Assembly: GCA_022701365.1 (NCBI GenBank)
Contig: JAKUHH010000386.1
Span: 1 to 10,686 of the forward strand
Direction: 5' to 3'
From: Mycocentrospora acerina
Taxonomy: Eukaryota; Ascomycota; Dothideomycetes; Pleosporales
DNA length: 10,686 nucleotides
Shown: positions 1 through 8,171 of the stretch, piece by piece
Layout of the letters: every line of letters begins with the position of its first letter
Numbering within the stretch: position 1 is the stretch's first letter
Made by a program: the position numbers and the translations under genes
The notes under the pieces: generated by a model
What the model saw: the letters and a program-made list of their open reading frames with translations, nothing else
Databases searched by the model: none
What the model was told of the DNA's origin: nothing

Positions 1-967
1 GCTAGCCTATTAGCTTATGTTTTTCTTTTAGTTTCTATTGTCTTACTATCTACTTAAACTCTGCTCTTTTTCCTCCTTATACTAGTGTTTTGCAGAGGCT
101 AGGAATCTAATAGCTACTTCTTTGTTCGCCTGTTAGTGCAGTGCTCTGCAGTATTTTTTTAGGTAACTTAGCTGTTAACAAATAAATTAATTGTTTCTGC
201 AAATAAAGAGTTCTATTTCTATTTGTTGTAATAAAAATATGAGGATGAGTATAAATATGAAAATAGCGTAAAACTAGTAAATCTGCTGTTAGCTAATAAT
301 GTAAAACTTCCATTAATTGCAGCATAAAGGTTAACCTTGTTGCAGCATTATATCTACAAACAGGCTAAGAGCACTAGTTATGCGTAGATTTGAAAATTAA
401 CTAATAAAGATAGAGAAAAGGAATAGTTATATGAGGTGGGATAATTAAGCATGTATAACTTGTTAAAAACATAACTACCTGTTAAACTTTGTACACATTA
501 AAAGTTAAAATAAAGGAGTACACACGTTAGAAAGATTCTATATTGTTAGTTAGACTCTATTTTAATTTCAGTATGTATCTGAGTTTACAAAAAAGGCTGG
601 TTAGAGATTTCCTGGTGACTATTGGCGTTGCTGTGCTACAGTAGGAATTGTAGGCTTAAGGATCTAGTTACTCTGCTTTAGACCTTTTGTAGTGAATTTT
701 TATTTATATTGAAGTCTATTTTTCTGTATATACCTCAATATTGGTCCTGTGTGTCTTAGATTTAAAAGCCTATGAATGTTGGCTAATCTAAAGCTTGCTT
801 TAACCTAGTTAAGTAGCTTCGCCTTATCCATGCAGTATATAATCTATTGTAATTCCATCACAAATTTCCTGTAAACTGCAATATTTTCTTAAAAAGCGCC
901 TAAAGTGAGCAAAGATATGCTACTTGTTTAGAGGAGGATTAGTGTTAAATGTCTTTCTTTCTGCTTA
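1..967. other. AT-rich gene-free stretch (RIP-like)
   Basis: I see no coding frame, RNA gene or clear repeat unit here on either strand. The sequence is AT-rich and dense in TAA, TAG and TTA triplets in all frames, as expected for heavily RIP-mutated non-coding DNA. It lies 3' of the minus-strand sugar transporter relic and so should contain that gene's former 3' untranslated region and terminator, but I could not place a polyadenylation signal with confidence. Confidence 0.6.
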
Positions 968-2263
968 TTAAGTTGTGTAGACGTTCACATCCTCTACTAG
1001 CTCTAGCTTACCTAACTTATAATTGTTTGCAGCCGCTTTAGCCTCTTTAATGCCTAGACTAACTGCAATTGTGTAGAGCCTTATTTTCTCCTTGTGTGCT
1101 GTAGTATCGCCGAACACATTGTCTATTTCTTTAAGCAACTTCCTCTTTATCTCTGGTATGACAAACTATGTAAATACAAACGCAATTAGTGCAAAAGCAG
1201 CGAAGAACAGATAGGTACTGTAGCTAATTGTCTTGATTATATCAGGCGTGACAAGGCTAATGATAAAGTTGCACATCCAGGTCGAAGATGTTGTGAGCGA
1301 CATAGCCTTTGATCGGTTCCTGAGATTATAGATTTCTAATGGTAGAACCTAGCCTATAGGAGCCCACGAATACAAAAAGTTAATATTATAAATGTAAACA
1401 AAGGCAATACCAGTCTACCTAGTGGCAGGATAGTCTTTTAGCGTATTCCTATAGCCCCTAATGATACTACTAACAATAACAAGCGAGATAAAGGTGCTGG
1501 CAGCTCTACTTAGAAGGAGTGGCTTCTAACTAACCCTGTTGATTAAAACTAATGCTAGGAGCGTAGAGAGAGTGTTCATAATACTATAAACACCAGTGGC
1601 AAGTAGTCTACTAGTCTTGCTAGTAAGACCTAACTGCCTAAATATTGTTGGAGCGTAGTAGATTATGGCATTATAACTAATGAACTGCTAAAAGAACATA
1701 ACACAGCAGCCAATTGCAGTTTGCTTGAATAATAGCTAAGTAGAGAACAGAGTTGTATAGCTAGCGAGATAAAGTAAAATACCTAACTTCTCTAGGAAGT
1801 TCTTACAGTTGTATAACTGTTTAAAAATAACTTTAGCTTTAATTAAGAGATACTCTCTTAGCAAGAACTCATTGTCAGGACTAGTTTGGTGAATACGCGC
1901 TAGTGCTGCAATCCTGGCTTCTTTGTTGTCGCGCATGCAATGATATCGCAGTAATTTAGGGAAGTAGAGCATTCTAATACTAAGGACAAGAGCTGGGAAA
2001 ATTTGCAAGGCAAAAGGGATGCGCTATGCCGCATCTGACTGACTGGTACAGCCTCCTGGACTAACGTTGTTGTGAGGATCAAATGTTCGTGCTATAGTGG
2101 TGCCACTAGTGTATGCAATGTTAGGGGCATATTGTGTGCCACTGATGTATTGTGTACCAAACTTAAGCTAGTAGCTAACAAGAATGCCTAGGGTAATTAA
2201 AAGCTGCTAGAGGATAATAAGTGTTCCTCTAACGCTAGCAGTAGAGACTTTAGACATATATAT

Positions 2264-2312
2264 CTACAACTTATGTTAGAAAATCTCTATTTACCTTACG
2301 TGGAAAGCTTAC
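2264..2312 (-). other. Intron 3 of sugar transporter relic (49 nt)
   Basis: On the minus strand it begins GTAAGC, has a TCTAAC branch site and ends TTGTAG. Splicing joins TIIVP directly to IYMSKVSTASVRG in phase 0, which is the expected order in sugar porters. Confidence 0.88.
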
Positions 2313-2362
2313 AGGAACAATTATTGTTAACATGCTAATAGCAAAGCCGGCGATAGCCTGTC

Positions 2363-2400
2363 CTATGCAATCTGTTAGTTTTGCCTACTGTTTTAAAAAC
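2363..2400 (-). other. Probable intron 2 of sugar transporter relic (38 nt)
   Basis: On the minus strand the AGRF segment and the GQAIAGFAIS segment are out of frame with each other. A 38-nt removal from GTTTTT to GCATAG restores the frame, and it contains a perfect ACTAAC branch site. It is unusually short for a fungal intron. A 46-nt version starting GTTTAG has a better length but breaks the frame, so the 5' splice site may have been mutated or an indel may be present. Confidence 0.55.
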
Positions 2401-2698
2401 CTCTAAACCTGCCTGCAAAAGCTATAGGAATATTTACTGCGCTAGCTTAAATTACAGAACTAATTGTAAAAATAACAACAGCAATCAAAATTAATCCTTT
2501 GCAACTAAATCTATTGGCCACAGGACTGTTAACAAGTGAACTGGCCTATGCTAGCAACAACAGAGTGGATACGAACTAACCCTTGAAATTGCTATCTACA
2601 GCAACCCTAGGGAATGTTGCGGCGAAGGATTCTATGGTAAGGACACTACTAACAACGCCCTAGTTATACCTGAATAAAAAGCCCCTAAGAGACGCAAA

Positions 2699-2750
2699 CT
2701 ATAGAGACATTAGTACTACAAACAGTTTTGCTCTTATTAAAATCACGTAC
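2699..2750 (-). other. Intron 1 of sugar transporter relic (52 nt)
   Basis: Reading the minus strand, the intron starts GTACGT and ends CTATAG, with an ACTAAT branch-like site about 10 nt before the end. Removing it joins codons for NLYLLRLLT to FASLRGFLFR in phase 0, which matches the family's first membrane segment. Confidence 0.85.
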
Positions 2751-3090
2751 AGTTAACAGTCTAAGCAGATATAGGTTTGCGCGAAGCTCTTTGTACACCC
2801 CTTTCTTTTAGGAGCTGTTAAGATTAGCGCCCTTAGTGTTGAGTTTAGAAGACATGGTATAGAGTCTGTTAATTTGTTTACTAACTAAGGCTAAACAACG
2901 TAGGCAGAGGAGCTTATTTGTAGAATTAAGCAAGAGAATATGCTCTTTTAAGTAATTCCAGTCATTTTTGATCTATTCAGCGTAAATACATGAGGTGGAC
3001 GGGTTAGAAGCGATTGGAGCACAATTGTCCGGTTCGGTAGGAGAACATGGACTCTGTTCTGAGCATAGGCTGTAGATAGTTCTATATTTT

Positions 3091-3096
3091 CCCCGC
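3091..3096 (-). promoter_or_regulatory. CreA-like carbon repressor hexamer
   Basis: CCCCGC matches the reverse complement of SYGGRG, the consensus of the fungal carbon catabolite repressor CreA/CRE1. It sits between a sugar transporter and a putative sugar-type kinase, a plausible place. A six-base degenerate motif occurs often by chance, so this is only suggestive. Confidence 0.25.
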
Positions 3097-3188
3097 ATCG
3101 CAAGCTACTCTATACCCTATTGTTGGATTAGTGGTTAAAAAAAGACAGGGCATCTATGCAAGTTCTAGCCAGACTTCTGTTGTCTGAA

Positions 3189-3194
3189 CCCCAC
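3189..3194 (-). promoter_or_regulatory. Second CreA-like hexamer
   Basis: CCCCAC also matches the reverse complement of SYGGRG and lies about 100 bp from the first. CreA tends to act through pairs of sites, which slightly raises the interest, but chance occurrence remains likely. Confidence 0.22.
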
Positions 3195-3537
3195 AAGTCG
3201 GCTTAGGCCTGTCTAGACAAATCCTATAGCAATGTTAGCTTAGTTAAAAGTTAACACTGAGTTACAAGTTTCCTTAGGACAGAAAATCAGTCTTTTAGTA
3301 ATTATTATTAGCTTTTCTACCATGATAGAAGACCTGGTCACTGACAACATTGCCGGGCCTACGCTTGAATTAGCTAGTCGCGTGGAAAGGCTTCTCTAAC
3401 GCCAAGCCTCTATTCTGCACTAGCGTATGCTAATCGCTCTTGCTGGTGTTCCTGGGTCTAGAAAGTCGACTGTGGCACACACTCTCCTATAAGAACTTGT
3501 TCACCGCGGTGTTTATAATGTTGCAATTGTACTAATA

Positions 3538-3587
3538 GTTAGTTTAGGTTCACGAAGAGACATTTCTGATGCTAATTAGTCTAGCAG
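3538..3587 (+). other. Intron 1 of kinase relic (50 nt)
   Basis: It starts GTTAGT, carries a GCTAAT branch site at 3571-3576 and ends TAGCAG. Splicing joins VAIVLI to DGFHY; the family has a VPMDGFH-like junction here, and the changed residues fit CCA to CTA and ATG to ATA. Its 3' part is repeated in the duplication at 3727-3761. Confidence 0.82.
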
Positions 3588-3900
3588 GATGGATTTCATT
3601 ACAGCAAGAAAGTTCTCTTAACATTTAAGAATCTAGAGCTGGCATTTTAGAGACGCGGTGCTCTATTCACTTTTGATGCAGATGCTTTCCTAAGACTAGT
3701 TACATCTTTGAGATTAATACCTGTCANGAAGAGACATTTCTGATGCTAATTAGTCTAGCAGGATGGATTTCATTACAGCAAGAAAGTTCTCTTAACATTT
3801 AAGAATCTAGAGCTGGCATTTTAGAGACGCGGTGCTCTATTCACTTTTGATGCAGATGCTTTCCTAAGACTAGTTACATCTTTGAGATTAATACCTGTCA
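3553..3900 (+). repeat. 174-nt direct tandem duplication joined by one N
   Basis: Bases 3554-3726 recur identically at 3728-3900, with a single N at 3727 (a C there would give two 174-nt units). The repeat starts inside intron 1 of the kinase and ends inside exon 2, so the DGFHY to LRLIPVT segment is encoded twice. Perfect identity beside an ambiguous base is what is expected when overlapping contig ends are placed side by side rather than merged. A real recent duplication is possible but less likely; 174 is divisible by three, so exon 2 stays in frame. Confidence 0.93.
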
Positions 3901-4078
3901 CGAAATGTGAAGAACTAGAGTTCTTTATTAATGCTCTTAGCTTTAATTATACCTTCTAAGATCTAGTAGAAGACGACATTAAGATCTCTTTGCAAAATTG
4001 TCTTATTATCGTCGAAGGTAACTACACGCTCCTAGATTAAAAGCCTTGGAAAGAGGTTGCGGAGGCATGCGATGAAAA

Positions 4079-4128
4079 GTTGGTACTGCACATCTGGAAT
4101 GTTAACAAGTAACGTTGACAAGCTCCAG
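4079..4128 (+). other. Intron 2 of kinase relic (50 nt)
   Basis: It runs from GTTGGT to CTCCAG with a TTGAC branch-like site. Splicing joins GAT GAA AA with A TGG to give DEK-WFVDV, which matches the family. A GT two codons further on (GTACTG) looks slightly better as a donor but shifts the frame, so I chose the frame-preserving site. Confidence 0.7.
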
Positions 4129-4306
4129 ATGGTTTGTTGACGTTTATCCGGAAATAGTGAGGGACCGGTTGGTGGCGCGACATCTTGCTGCAGGAATTGA
4201 GATTTCTTATAAGGCCGCTGTGCAAAGGTCTGAGATGAACGACATGCCAAATAGCGAACTAATACGGTTATTGTTGATCCAGCCTGATATTCAAATTAAG
4301 AACTGA

Positions 4307-4989
4307 TGTCAGGTCACTTCTACTTGAGTCTAGTGTTTTCGTCGGTTGTCATTGGATGTTCAGGTCCCGGTAGATCCCGATGAAAAGCGTCAGAGAGTCT
4401 GTTTAGTCTGACATATCTGGGAAATCTTTATATGCGTGCATCACCAATACCATTAATTTGTAAATCTTGATCGGAAGCAGCAGCACATTGACTTATAAGT
4501 AAGAGTTTAATAAAATGCTCTCAAAACGTTGCTTCAAGTCTATTAAAAGATCTGGCGCCGAATTTTTAAACCCTTTGTACGTAGAATCATAATGACATTC
4601 AAGCTCACCATTAAGGTTATGTGGGAAAACAAGTAGACGTAGTGAACGTCAAGGTGTACCAGTTTCCAATAGTACCCTGTTCAACTGTGAGTCATCAAAG
4701 ATGTTGGATTCAGACTGTGAACAAAGCTTGTGTTTATTACTGCCCTTAAAGTTTCTGTTCATTGGTTAGGAAGAATTGCCGGTGGAATGATTAACCAGGA
4801 TAATCGGTGTCTGTAATGCTTCATCTACACACTTATAATTAAGTATCTTCACCACCCTTAACTTTTATAATTATCTTTTACCTGCTGCAAAAGTTTTCAC
4901 TTATTATCAACGCCTAAAACGTCAATATTATTGTTATTAATACCATAATAGAATCCCATACCAACACTTGTCATACAACTTAACTAGAA
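4307..4989. promoter_or_regulatory. Less-mutated intergenic region, kinase 3' end to transporter promoter
   Basis: This 683-bp stretch has no convincing open frame. It retains many CpA, TpG and CpG steps, unlike most of the window, so it seems to have largely escaped RIP-type mutation. It should hold the kinase 3' end and the monocarboxylate-type transporter promoter. A TATAA at 4866-4870 lies about 120 bp before the transporter ATG and is followed by pyrimidine-rich tracts, which is usual for fungal core promoters. I could not identify a specific operator. Confidence 0.55.
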
Positions 4990-5436
4990 ATGATATCTTT
5001 AGGTGAGAGAGCTAATCATGACTTGTACGTGGAAGCTTTAGAAGAGGACACAACACTGGAAAATAATATTCAATTTGACGACAATTAGGACACAAAAGAA
5101 GGCTGGCCAGTTGTCGCAGCTGGGTTCGCCATTTTCTTCGTCTACCTCGGCCTGGTATATTCGTACGGCATCATACAATTGCATTTAGCTAAGTCTCATC
5201 TCGCCAATGTCTCGACTTTGTCTTTCATTGGATCAGTCGGAGCCGCAATGTCACCATTATGTGGTATGGTCGTAGCTCGAATGATCAGCCGAGTAGGCCA
5301 TAGAACAACGGCACTTATCAGAAGTTTTTTTTTAGGAATTGGAGAATTTACTGCAGGTTAGTCCATAAAGTCAGTACCTGCAATGTTTGTAACGCAGGGA
5401 TTCATCTTTGGTGTAGGGTCGACTATGCTTTTCTTA

Positions 5437-5491
5437 GTAAACAGTTATAAACTTTGCAACTTAGCAATACACAAAGCTAATATGATGACAG
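5437..5491 (+). other. Intron 1 of monocarboxylate-type transporter relic (55 nt)
   Basis: It begins GTAAAC, has a GCTAAT branch site at 5476-5481 and ends GACAG. Removal joins TMLFL to PAATVPSLWFKRK in phase 0, the order seen in fungal MCT-like proteins; unspliced, the two halves are in different frames. Confidence 0.88.
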
Positions 5492-6229
5492 CCAGCGGCC
5501 ACAGTTCCATCCTTGTGGTTCAAAAGAAAACAAGGGCTAGCGACCAGTATAGTGTTCAGTGGGGCTGGATTCGGTTCAGCTATAATTGCGCTAAGTCTAG
5601 AAAAACTTATTTAAACTACAAGTCTTAAGACAGCCCTGAAAATTCTTAGAGGGTTAGCATAGGCAGTTTGTTTCCTAGCATCTTACTTCTTAAAAGCCCC
5701 TAAGGGAAGAGGGCGTGCTGTTTCTAGCGTGCAATGGTTTGTACCTAGTATATCATGCTCTCTCCTATATCTAACACAAAACTATAGGCATCTTTTCAAA
5801 AGTGTCAGATTTATCATGATGCTGTTTATAGGAGCAATTGCAACTTTCCCCCTCCTTGTCCTGCTGTTCCTACTTCTACTTTACGCGTCTTCTGTAGGTC
5901 TATCTGGACAAGCCAGTGCCACAATTCTTGCATCATGGAATGTAGCCTCTGCTGTAGGTCATATTAGCATAGGGTTTAGAGCAGATGCTTTCCTTAGTCC
6001 TATGAATAGTATGATTATTTCTTTAGTAGTTGTAGGGATCAGCACGTTCACACTTTGGCCATTTGCCAACTCGCTTAGGCTGCTTGTAGTCTTTGCCATA
6101 GTCAATGGTATAGGCTCTGGTGGCTTCTTCAGCCTAATGCCCGTTGTGACAGGAGCTGCGTTTGGAGACAGTTAGCTCGCAAACATCAGCTCTATGCTTT
6201 TAACATTATGGACTTTTAGATACTTCATA

Positions 6230-6289
6230 GTATAGAATCAGAACGTTCCAAATTCATTTAACGCGTAAGGAGAAGCTAATTTCTGCTAG
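6230..6289 (+). other. Intron 2 of monocarboxylate-type transporter relic (60 nt)
   Basis: It begins GTATAG, has a GCTAAT branch site at 6275-6280, 9 nt before its CTAG end. It joins WTFRYFI to GAPIAGYLL in phase 0, the expected WTFGYFxGAPIAG-like order with Gly now Arg. Confidence 0.87.
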
Positions 6290-6489
6290 GGGGCACCCAT
6301 CGCTGGATATCTACTCAAAGCTTACGGTAGCACAGATGCTAGGCTTGCAGCTTATTAACCAGCAATTTTCTACGCAGGTTTCTTAACATTAGTTAGCGCA
6401 AGTCTTATTTTTACCGTTCAATTCATGATAGTACAAAAAATTATAGTAAGAGTTTAGTATGAAAATTTAGATTGACTGAAGTTAAAAGA

Positions 6490-7069
6490 TAAGCAGGACT
6501 ACTGCATTAACTAGGATGCTTAAGCAATAATCAATAATATTGCTCAGAAAGTGGCATCAAGTTTTAGTCAAGATCATTGAAAAGTAGTATGTGAGCATGT
6601 TAATACAGATAATTTAAATATCTTGACTATAGCTAAAGACCATAATACTGTATTTAGAATGCAGAAACTGCCTAATTAATTCCCGCACAATACTAGTAAT
6701 CTTTACACAGAGAAGTGCTATATACATAGAACATTGTTACTTATTAAATTTTGTCTAGAATTTTAGCAGATTAGGAATCTTATGTGCAGTACAGATATCA
6801 CTCTTAATACTTCCTTTAAACAAAAAGTTAATGTATAGGTATTAACTACTATTCCTACACACTAGATACTTCGCACTTGTGTTAAACAAGGGGCGCGATC
6901 ATTACAACGTATAGGTATAATGCTGCAGAATCTCAAGCCACAATTGTTTAAAGATAGGACATAGTATCTTATCCTTGCGAGTTGCTGTTAACAACAATTC
7001 TGAAATATCTTTGCTTTAAAAAAATATTCTAAAGAGCTCTCCTATCTAAACTCGCAACCTATGTAAACT
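6490..7069 (+). pseudogene. Possible coding relic, plus strand, unrecognised
   Basis: I do not recognise this. One frame starting just after the MCT-like gene reads protein-like for about 190 codons, for example IAKDHNTVFRMQKLPN, LLLIKFCLEF and LQRIGIMLQNLKPQLFKDRT, ending near ELSYLNSQPM. It has about 11 stops, two of them TGA, so the stop density (about one in 17) is much higher than in the recognised relics and close to what AT-rich RIP-mutated DNA gives by chance. No start or intron boundary was found. Its end overlaps the minus-strand relic at 6969-7640, and both cannot be right in the overlap. Confidence 0.22.
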
Positions 7070-7640
7070 TAATAGCGTCTCTTTGCTTCTTAAACTCTAT
7101 GTCTTCCTTTAAACTACTCTGTACATTGTAGACCTGCACTTTAAACATAGTAGGATTAAAAGCTATTGCACAGTCCTTAAAAAGACAGGCTGGTTTTAAA
7201 CTAACTTCTAGCTTAGTATAGCAGCTCAGCCCTTCGTAATAACCATCTCTTAGCTAAAGATCACATATCACCCTAATATCGCTAGGGTAGATGCAGGAGC
7301 TACTAGCACCTATTAGGTCTTGTCCAGCGCCTAGAGTGACTAGAGCAAGCAAAAGACAGCAACAAGAGCTAAAGCTACAAAACTCAATTGTGTGTCAGGC
7401 AATTAATTCACAAACTTCATCTGCCTAATCTTGTAAGAGCTGCTTAGGTTGACCTTTAATAACAACAAAGTCTTCTCTTTGCTTTAGGATCTACTCACGT
7501 GCCTTAATCACGCCCCAAAATTTAAGTGATAGATAACTTTTTAGTGCCTCACGATTGTTAATTTCTAACTTATGAAGCACACATGCTAGGAAGATAAGCT
7601 CTCTATTAAAGCCTAAAAGCTTTGACTGAAGGCCTACGTC
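6969..7640 (-). pseudogene. Unrecognised coding relic, minus strand
   Basis: A single minus-strand frame runs about 223 codons with only six internal stops (five TAG, one TGA), a density near that of the recognised relics. Segments read like a real protein: LLGFNRELIFLACVLHKLEI, ALKSYLSLKFWGVIKARE, REDFVVIKGQPKQLLQD, then a Cys-rich stretch CSFSSCCCLLLALVTLGAG, SSSCIYPSDIRVICDL, LRDGYYEGLSCYTKLEVSLK, KDCAIAFNPTMFKVQVYNVQ and KEDIEFKKQRDAIKF. I cannot assign a family. The frame is closed just upstream (TAG at 7643-7641), so the 5' part is either missing or in another exon; ACTAG before the first codon could be a 3' splice site. The hydrophobic Cys-rich part may be an intron read through. Confidence 0.4.
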
Positions 7641-7835
7641 CTAGTCTGATTATCAAGCAATAGCTAGTGCAAACGCATAAGTCCGAAAAGAGTGATTAGC
7701 AATCTAATGGGGGTTCCAGTCTCAAATGAAGGACGCAGTTCTTTGACATATCAGGCTATCTAGGATGCTAAAGAAAGCAGGACTGAGGGCTGACAGTTTA
7801 GGATACTGTAGCAATAATACATATTCTACTAAAGG

Positions 7836-8114
7836 CGTAGGAATGGCATCCACGATAATCTTTACCAAAGTAATATTAATGCAAGTATAGTAAGCTTAAT
7901 AACGTTAATAAGCGCTAGAAATTTAAGGATAATGTAAGAAATAGACCTAAGAAGCCTTAGATTAGAAGCTAGTAGGATATCACAGGAATCTATTGTAGGA
8001 ACTGAGCATTATTTTAACGCTATCTAGATCCTATCTTCTAACAGTACTGATTAGAAAATGAAATTGTTAAGAATAGAAACTCTCTTAATAGCTCTGGAGA
8101 ACATCTCTGCGTGA
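7836..8114 (+). pseudogene. Possible coding fragment, plus strand, unrecognised
   Basis: A 93-codon stretch in one frame has three internal stops (TAA, TAG, TAG) and ends at TGA. It reads ASIVSLITLISARNLRIM, then DLRSLRLEASRISQESI, then MKLLRIETLLIALENISA. The hydrophobic start followed by helical, charged segments vaguely recalls N-terminal domains of fungal STAND/NLR-like proteins, but no diagnostic motif is present and no start codon was found. Confidence 0.2.
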
Positions 8115-8144
8115 AGTTAAAGTTAAAGTATCGGAATGTTGGAA

Positions 8145-8171
8145 TTAGAGACGTTAGAGACGTTAGAGACT
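8145..8171 (+). repeat. Short 9-bp tandem repeat, three units
   Basis: TTAGAGACG is repeated twice and followed by TTAGAGACT, giving three 9-bp units. A GTTAAA doublet lies about 30 bp upstream. In one frame the units would encode LET repeats, but the frame is not otherwise open. Confidence 0.8.

Larger units (their letters stand above)
968..2855 (-). pseudogene. MFS sugar transporter (sugar porter family), RIP-inactivated
   Basis: Relic of a 12-TM plasma-membrane sugar transporter of the fungal sugar porter family. Four exons (2855-2751, 2698-2401, 2362-2313, 2263-968) join in a consistent frame to 582 codons, a normal length. The start ATG at 2855 precedes the short cytosolic N-terminus seen in the family (GVYKELRAN). 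Exon 2 opens with FASLRGFLFRYN-stop-GVVSS, where the family has a glycine-rich ASLGGFLFGYDQGVVS-like segment. An IYMSKVSTASVRGTL block follows intron 3. A PKLLR segment near residue 253 stands for the usual PESPR. SWAPIG-stop-VLPLEIYNLRNRSKAM and PEIKRK (about residue 521, for PETKGK) mark the C-terminal half. Fourteen internal stops, 12 TAG and 2 TAA, fall mostly at expected Trp or Gln positions. Gly-to-Arg, Glu-to-Lys and Ser/Pro-to-Leu changes are RIP-like. The end is TAA-TAA at 970-965. It is divergent from the kinase relic. The family call is firm; the substrate cannot be told. Confidence 0.93.
2856..3321. promoter_or_regulatory. Divergent upstream region between transporter and kinase relics
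   Basis: This 466-bp gap separates the ATG of the minus-strand sugar transporter from the ATG of the plus-strand kinase and must have held both promoters. The part around 2990-3230 is less AT-rich than the flanks and keeps several CpG steps. No gene is visible. Two hexamers matching the CreA-type consensus lie inside and are listed separately. A shared bidirectional promoter is an inference from the layout. Confidence 0.6.
3322..4306 (+). pseudogene. P-loop kinase (uridine kinase/phosphoribulokinase-like), RIP-inactivated, with assembly duplication
   Basis: Relic of a cytosolic ATP-dependent small-molecule kinase of the fungal P-loop group related to uridine kinase, phosphoribulokinase and bacterial FrcK-type kinases. 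The ATG follows TACC. Exons are 3322-3537, 3588-4078 (including the duplication) and 4129-4306; without the duplication the product would be 236 residues, normal for the group. Residues 42-50 form the Walker A loop GVPGSRKST, where the second glycine of GSGKST is now Arg (GGA to AGA). After intron 1 comes DGFHYSKK (the conserved DGFH motif), then FTFDADAFL, VEDDI, the strand LIIVEGNYTLLD, and WFVDV followed by RDRLVARHLAAGIE and NDMPNSE. Premature stops are at 3397, 3421, 3490, 3822 (also 3648 in the extra copy), 3957 and 4038, all TAA or TAG and all before exon 3. Exon 3 is intact to TGA at 4304. The substrate is unknown; a sugar or nucleoside is possible. Confidence 0.9.
4990..6475 (+). pseudogene. 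MFS monocarboxylate-type transporter (MCT/MCH-like), RIP-inactivated
   Basis: Relic of a plasma-membrane major facilitator of the fungal monocarboxylate porter-like family. Exons 4990-5436, 5492-6229 and 6290-6475 join in one frame to 456 codons. A 30-residue acidic N-terminus leads to KEGWPVVAAGFAIFFVYLG (TM1), then SYGIIQLHL and LSFIGSVGAAMSPLCG. GEFTAG-stop-S marks a lost Trp (residue 124). FVTQGFIFGVGSTMLFL joins PAATVPSLWFKRK over intron 1. The second half holds YASSVGLSGQASATILASW, GFRADAFLSPMNSM and NGIGSGGFFSLMP, and intron 2 leads into GAPIAGYLL. Stops at 5086, 5359, 5612, 5660, 6173 and 6356 are all TAG or TAA. The end is TAG at 6455, or TGA at 6473 if that TAG was a Gln or Trp codon. 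The first 370 nt are nearly unmutated, whereas the rest shows more damage. The substrate (lactate, pyruvate, aromatic acid or other) cannot be told. Confidence 0.91.

Noticed and set aside
1736..2008. 90-codon minus-strand open frame as a separate small gene
   Set aside because: It is an internal piece of sugar transporter exon 4 between two RIP-type stops, in the same frame as its neighbours.
1900..2082. 60-codon minus-strand open frame
   Set aside because: It is out of frame with the transporter, overlaps its coding exon and has no protein-family features.
4032..4250. Two overlapping minus-strand open frames opposite the kinase
   Set aside because: They are antisense to kinase exons 2-3 and exist because that part is little mutated; neither shows family similarity.
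3852..5994. 14-nt match between the kinase (3852-3865) and the MCT-like gene (5981-5994)
   Set aside because: Both encode the same short ADAFL-type residues in unrelated proteins; the match does not extend and is coincidental.
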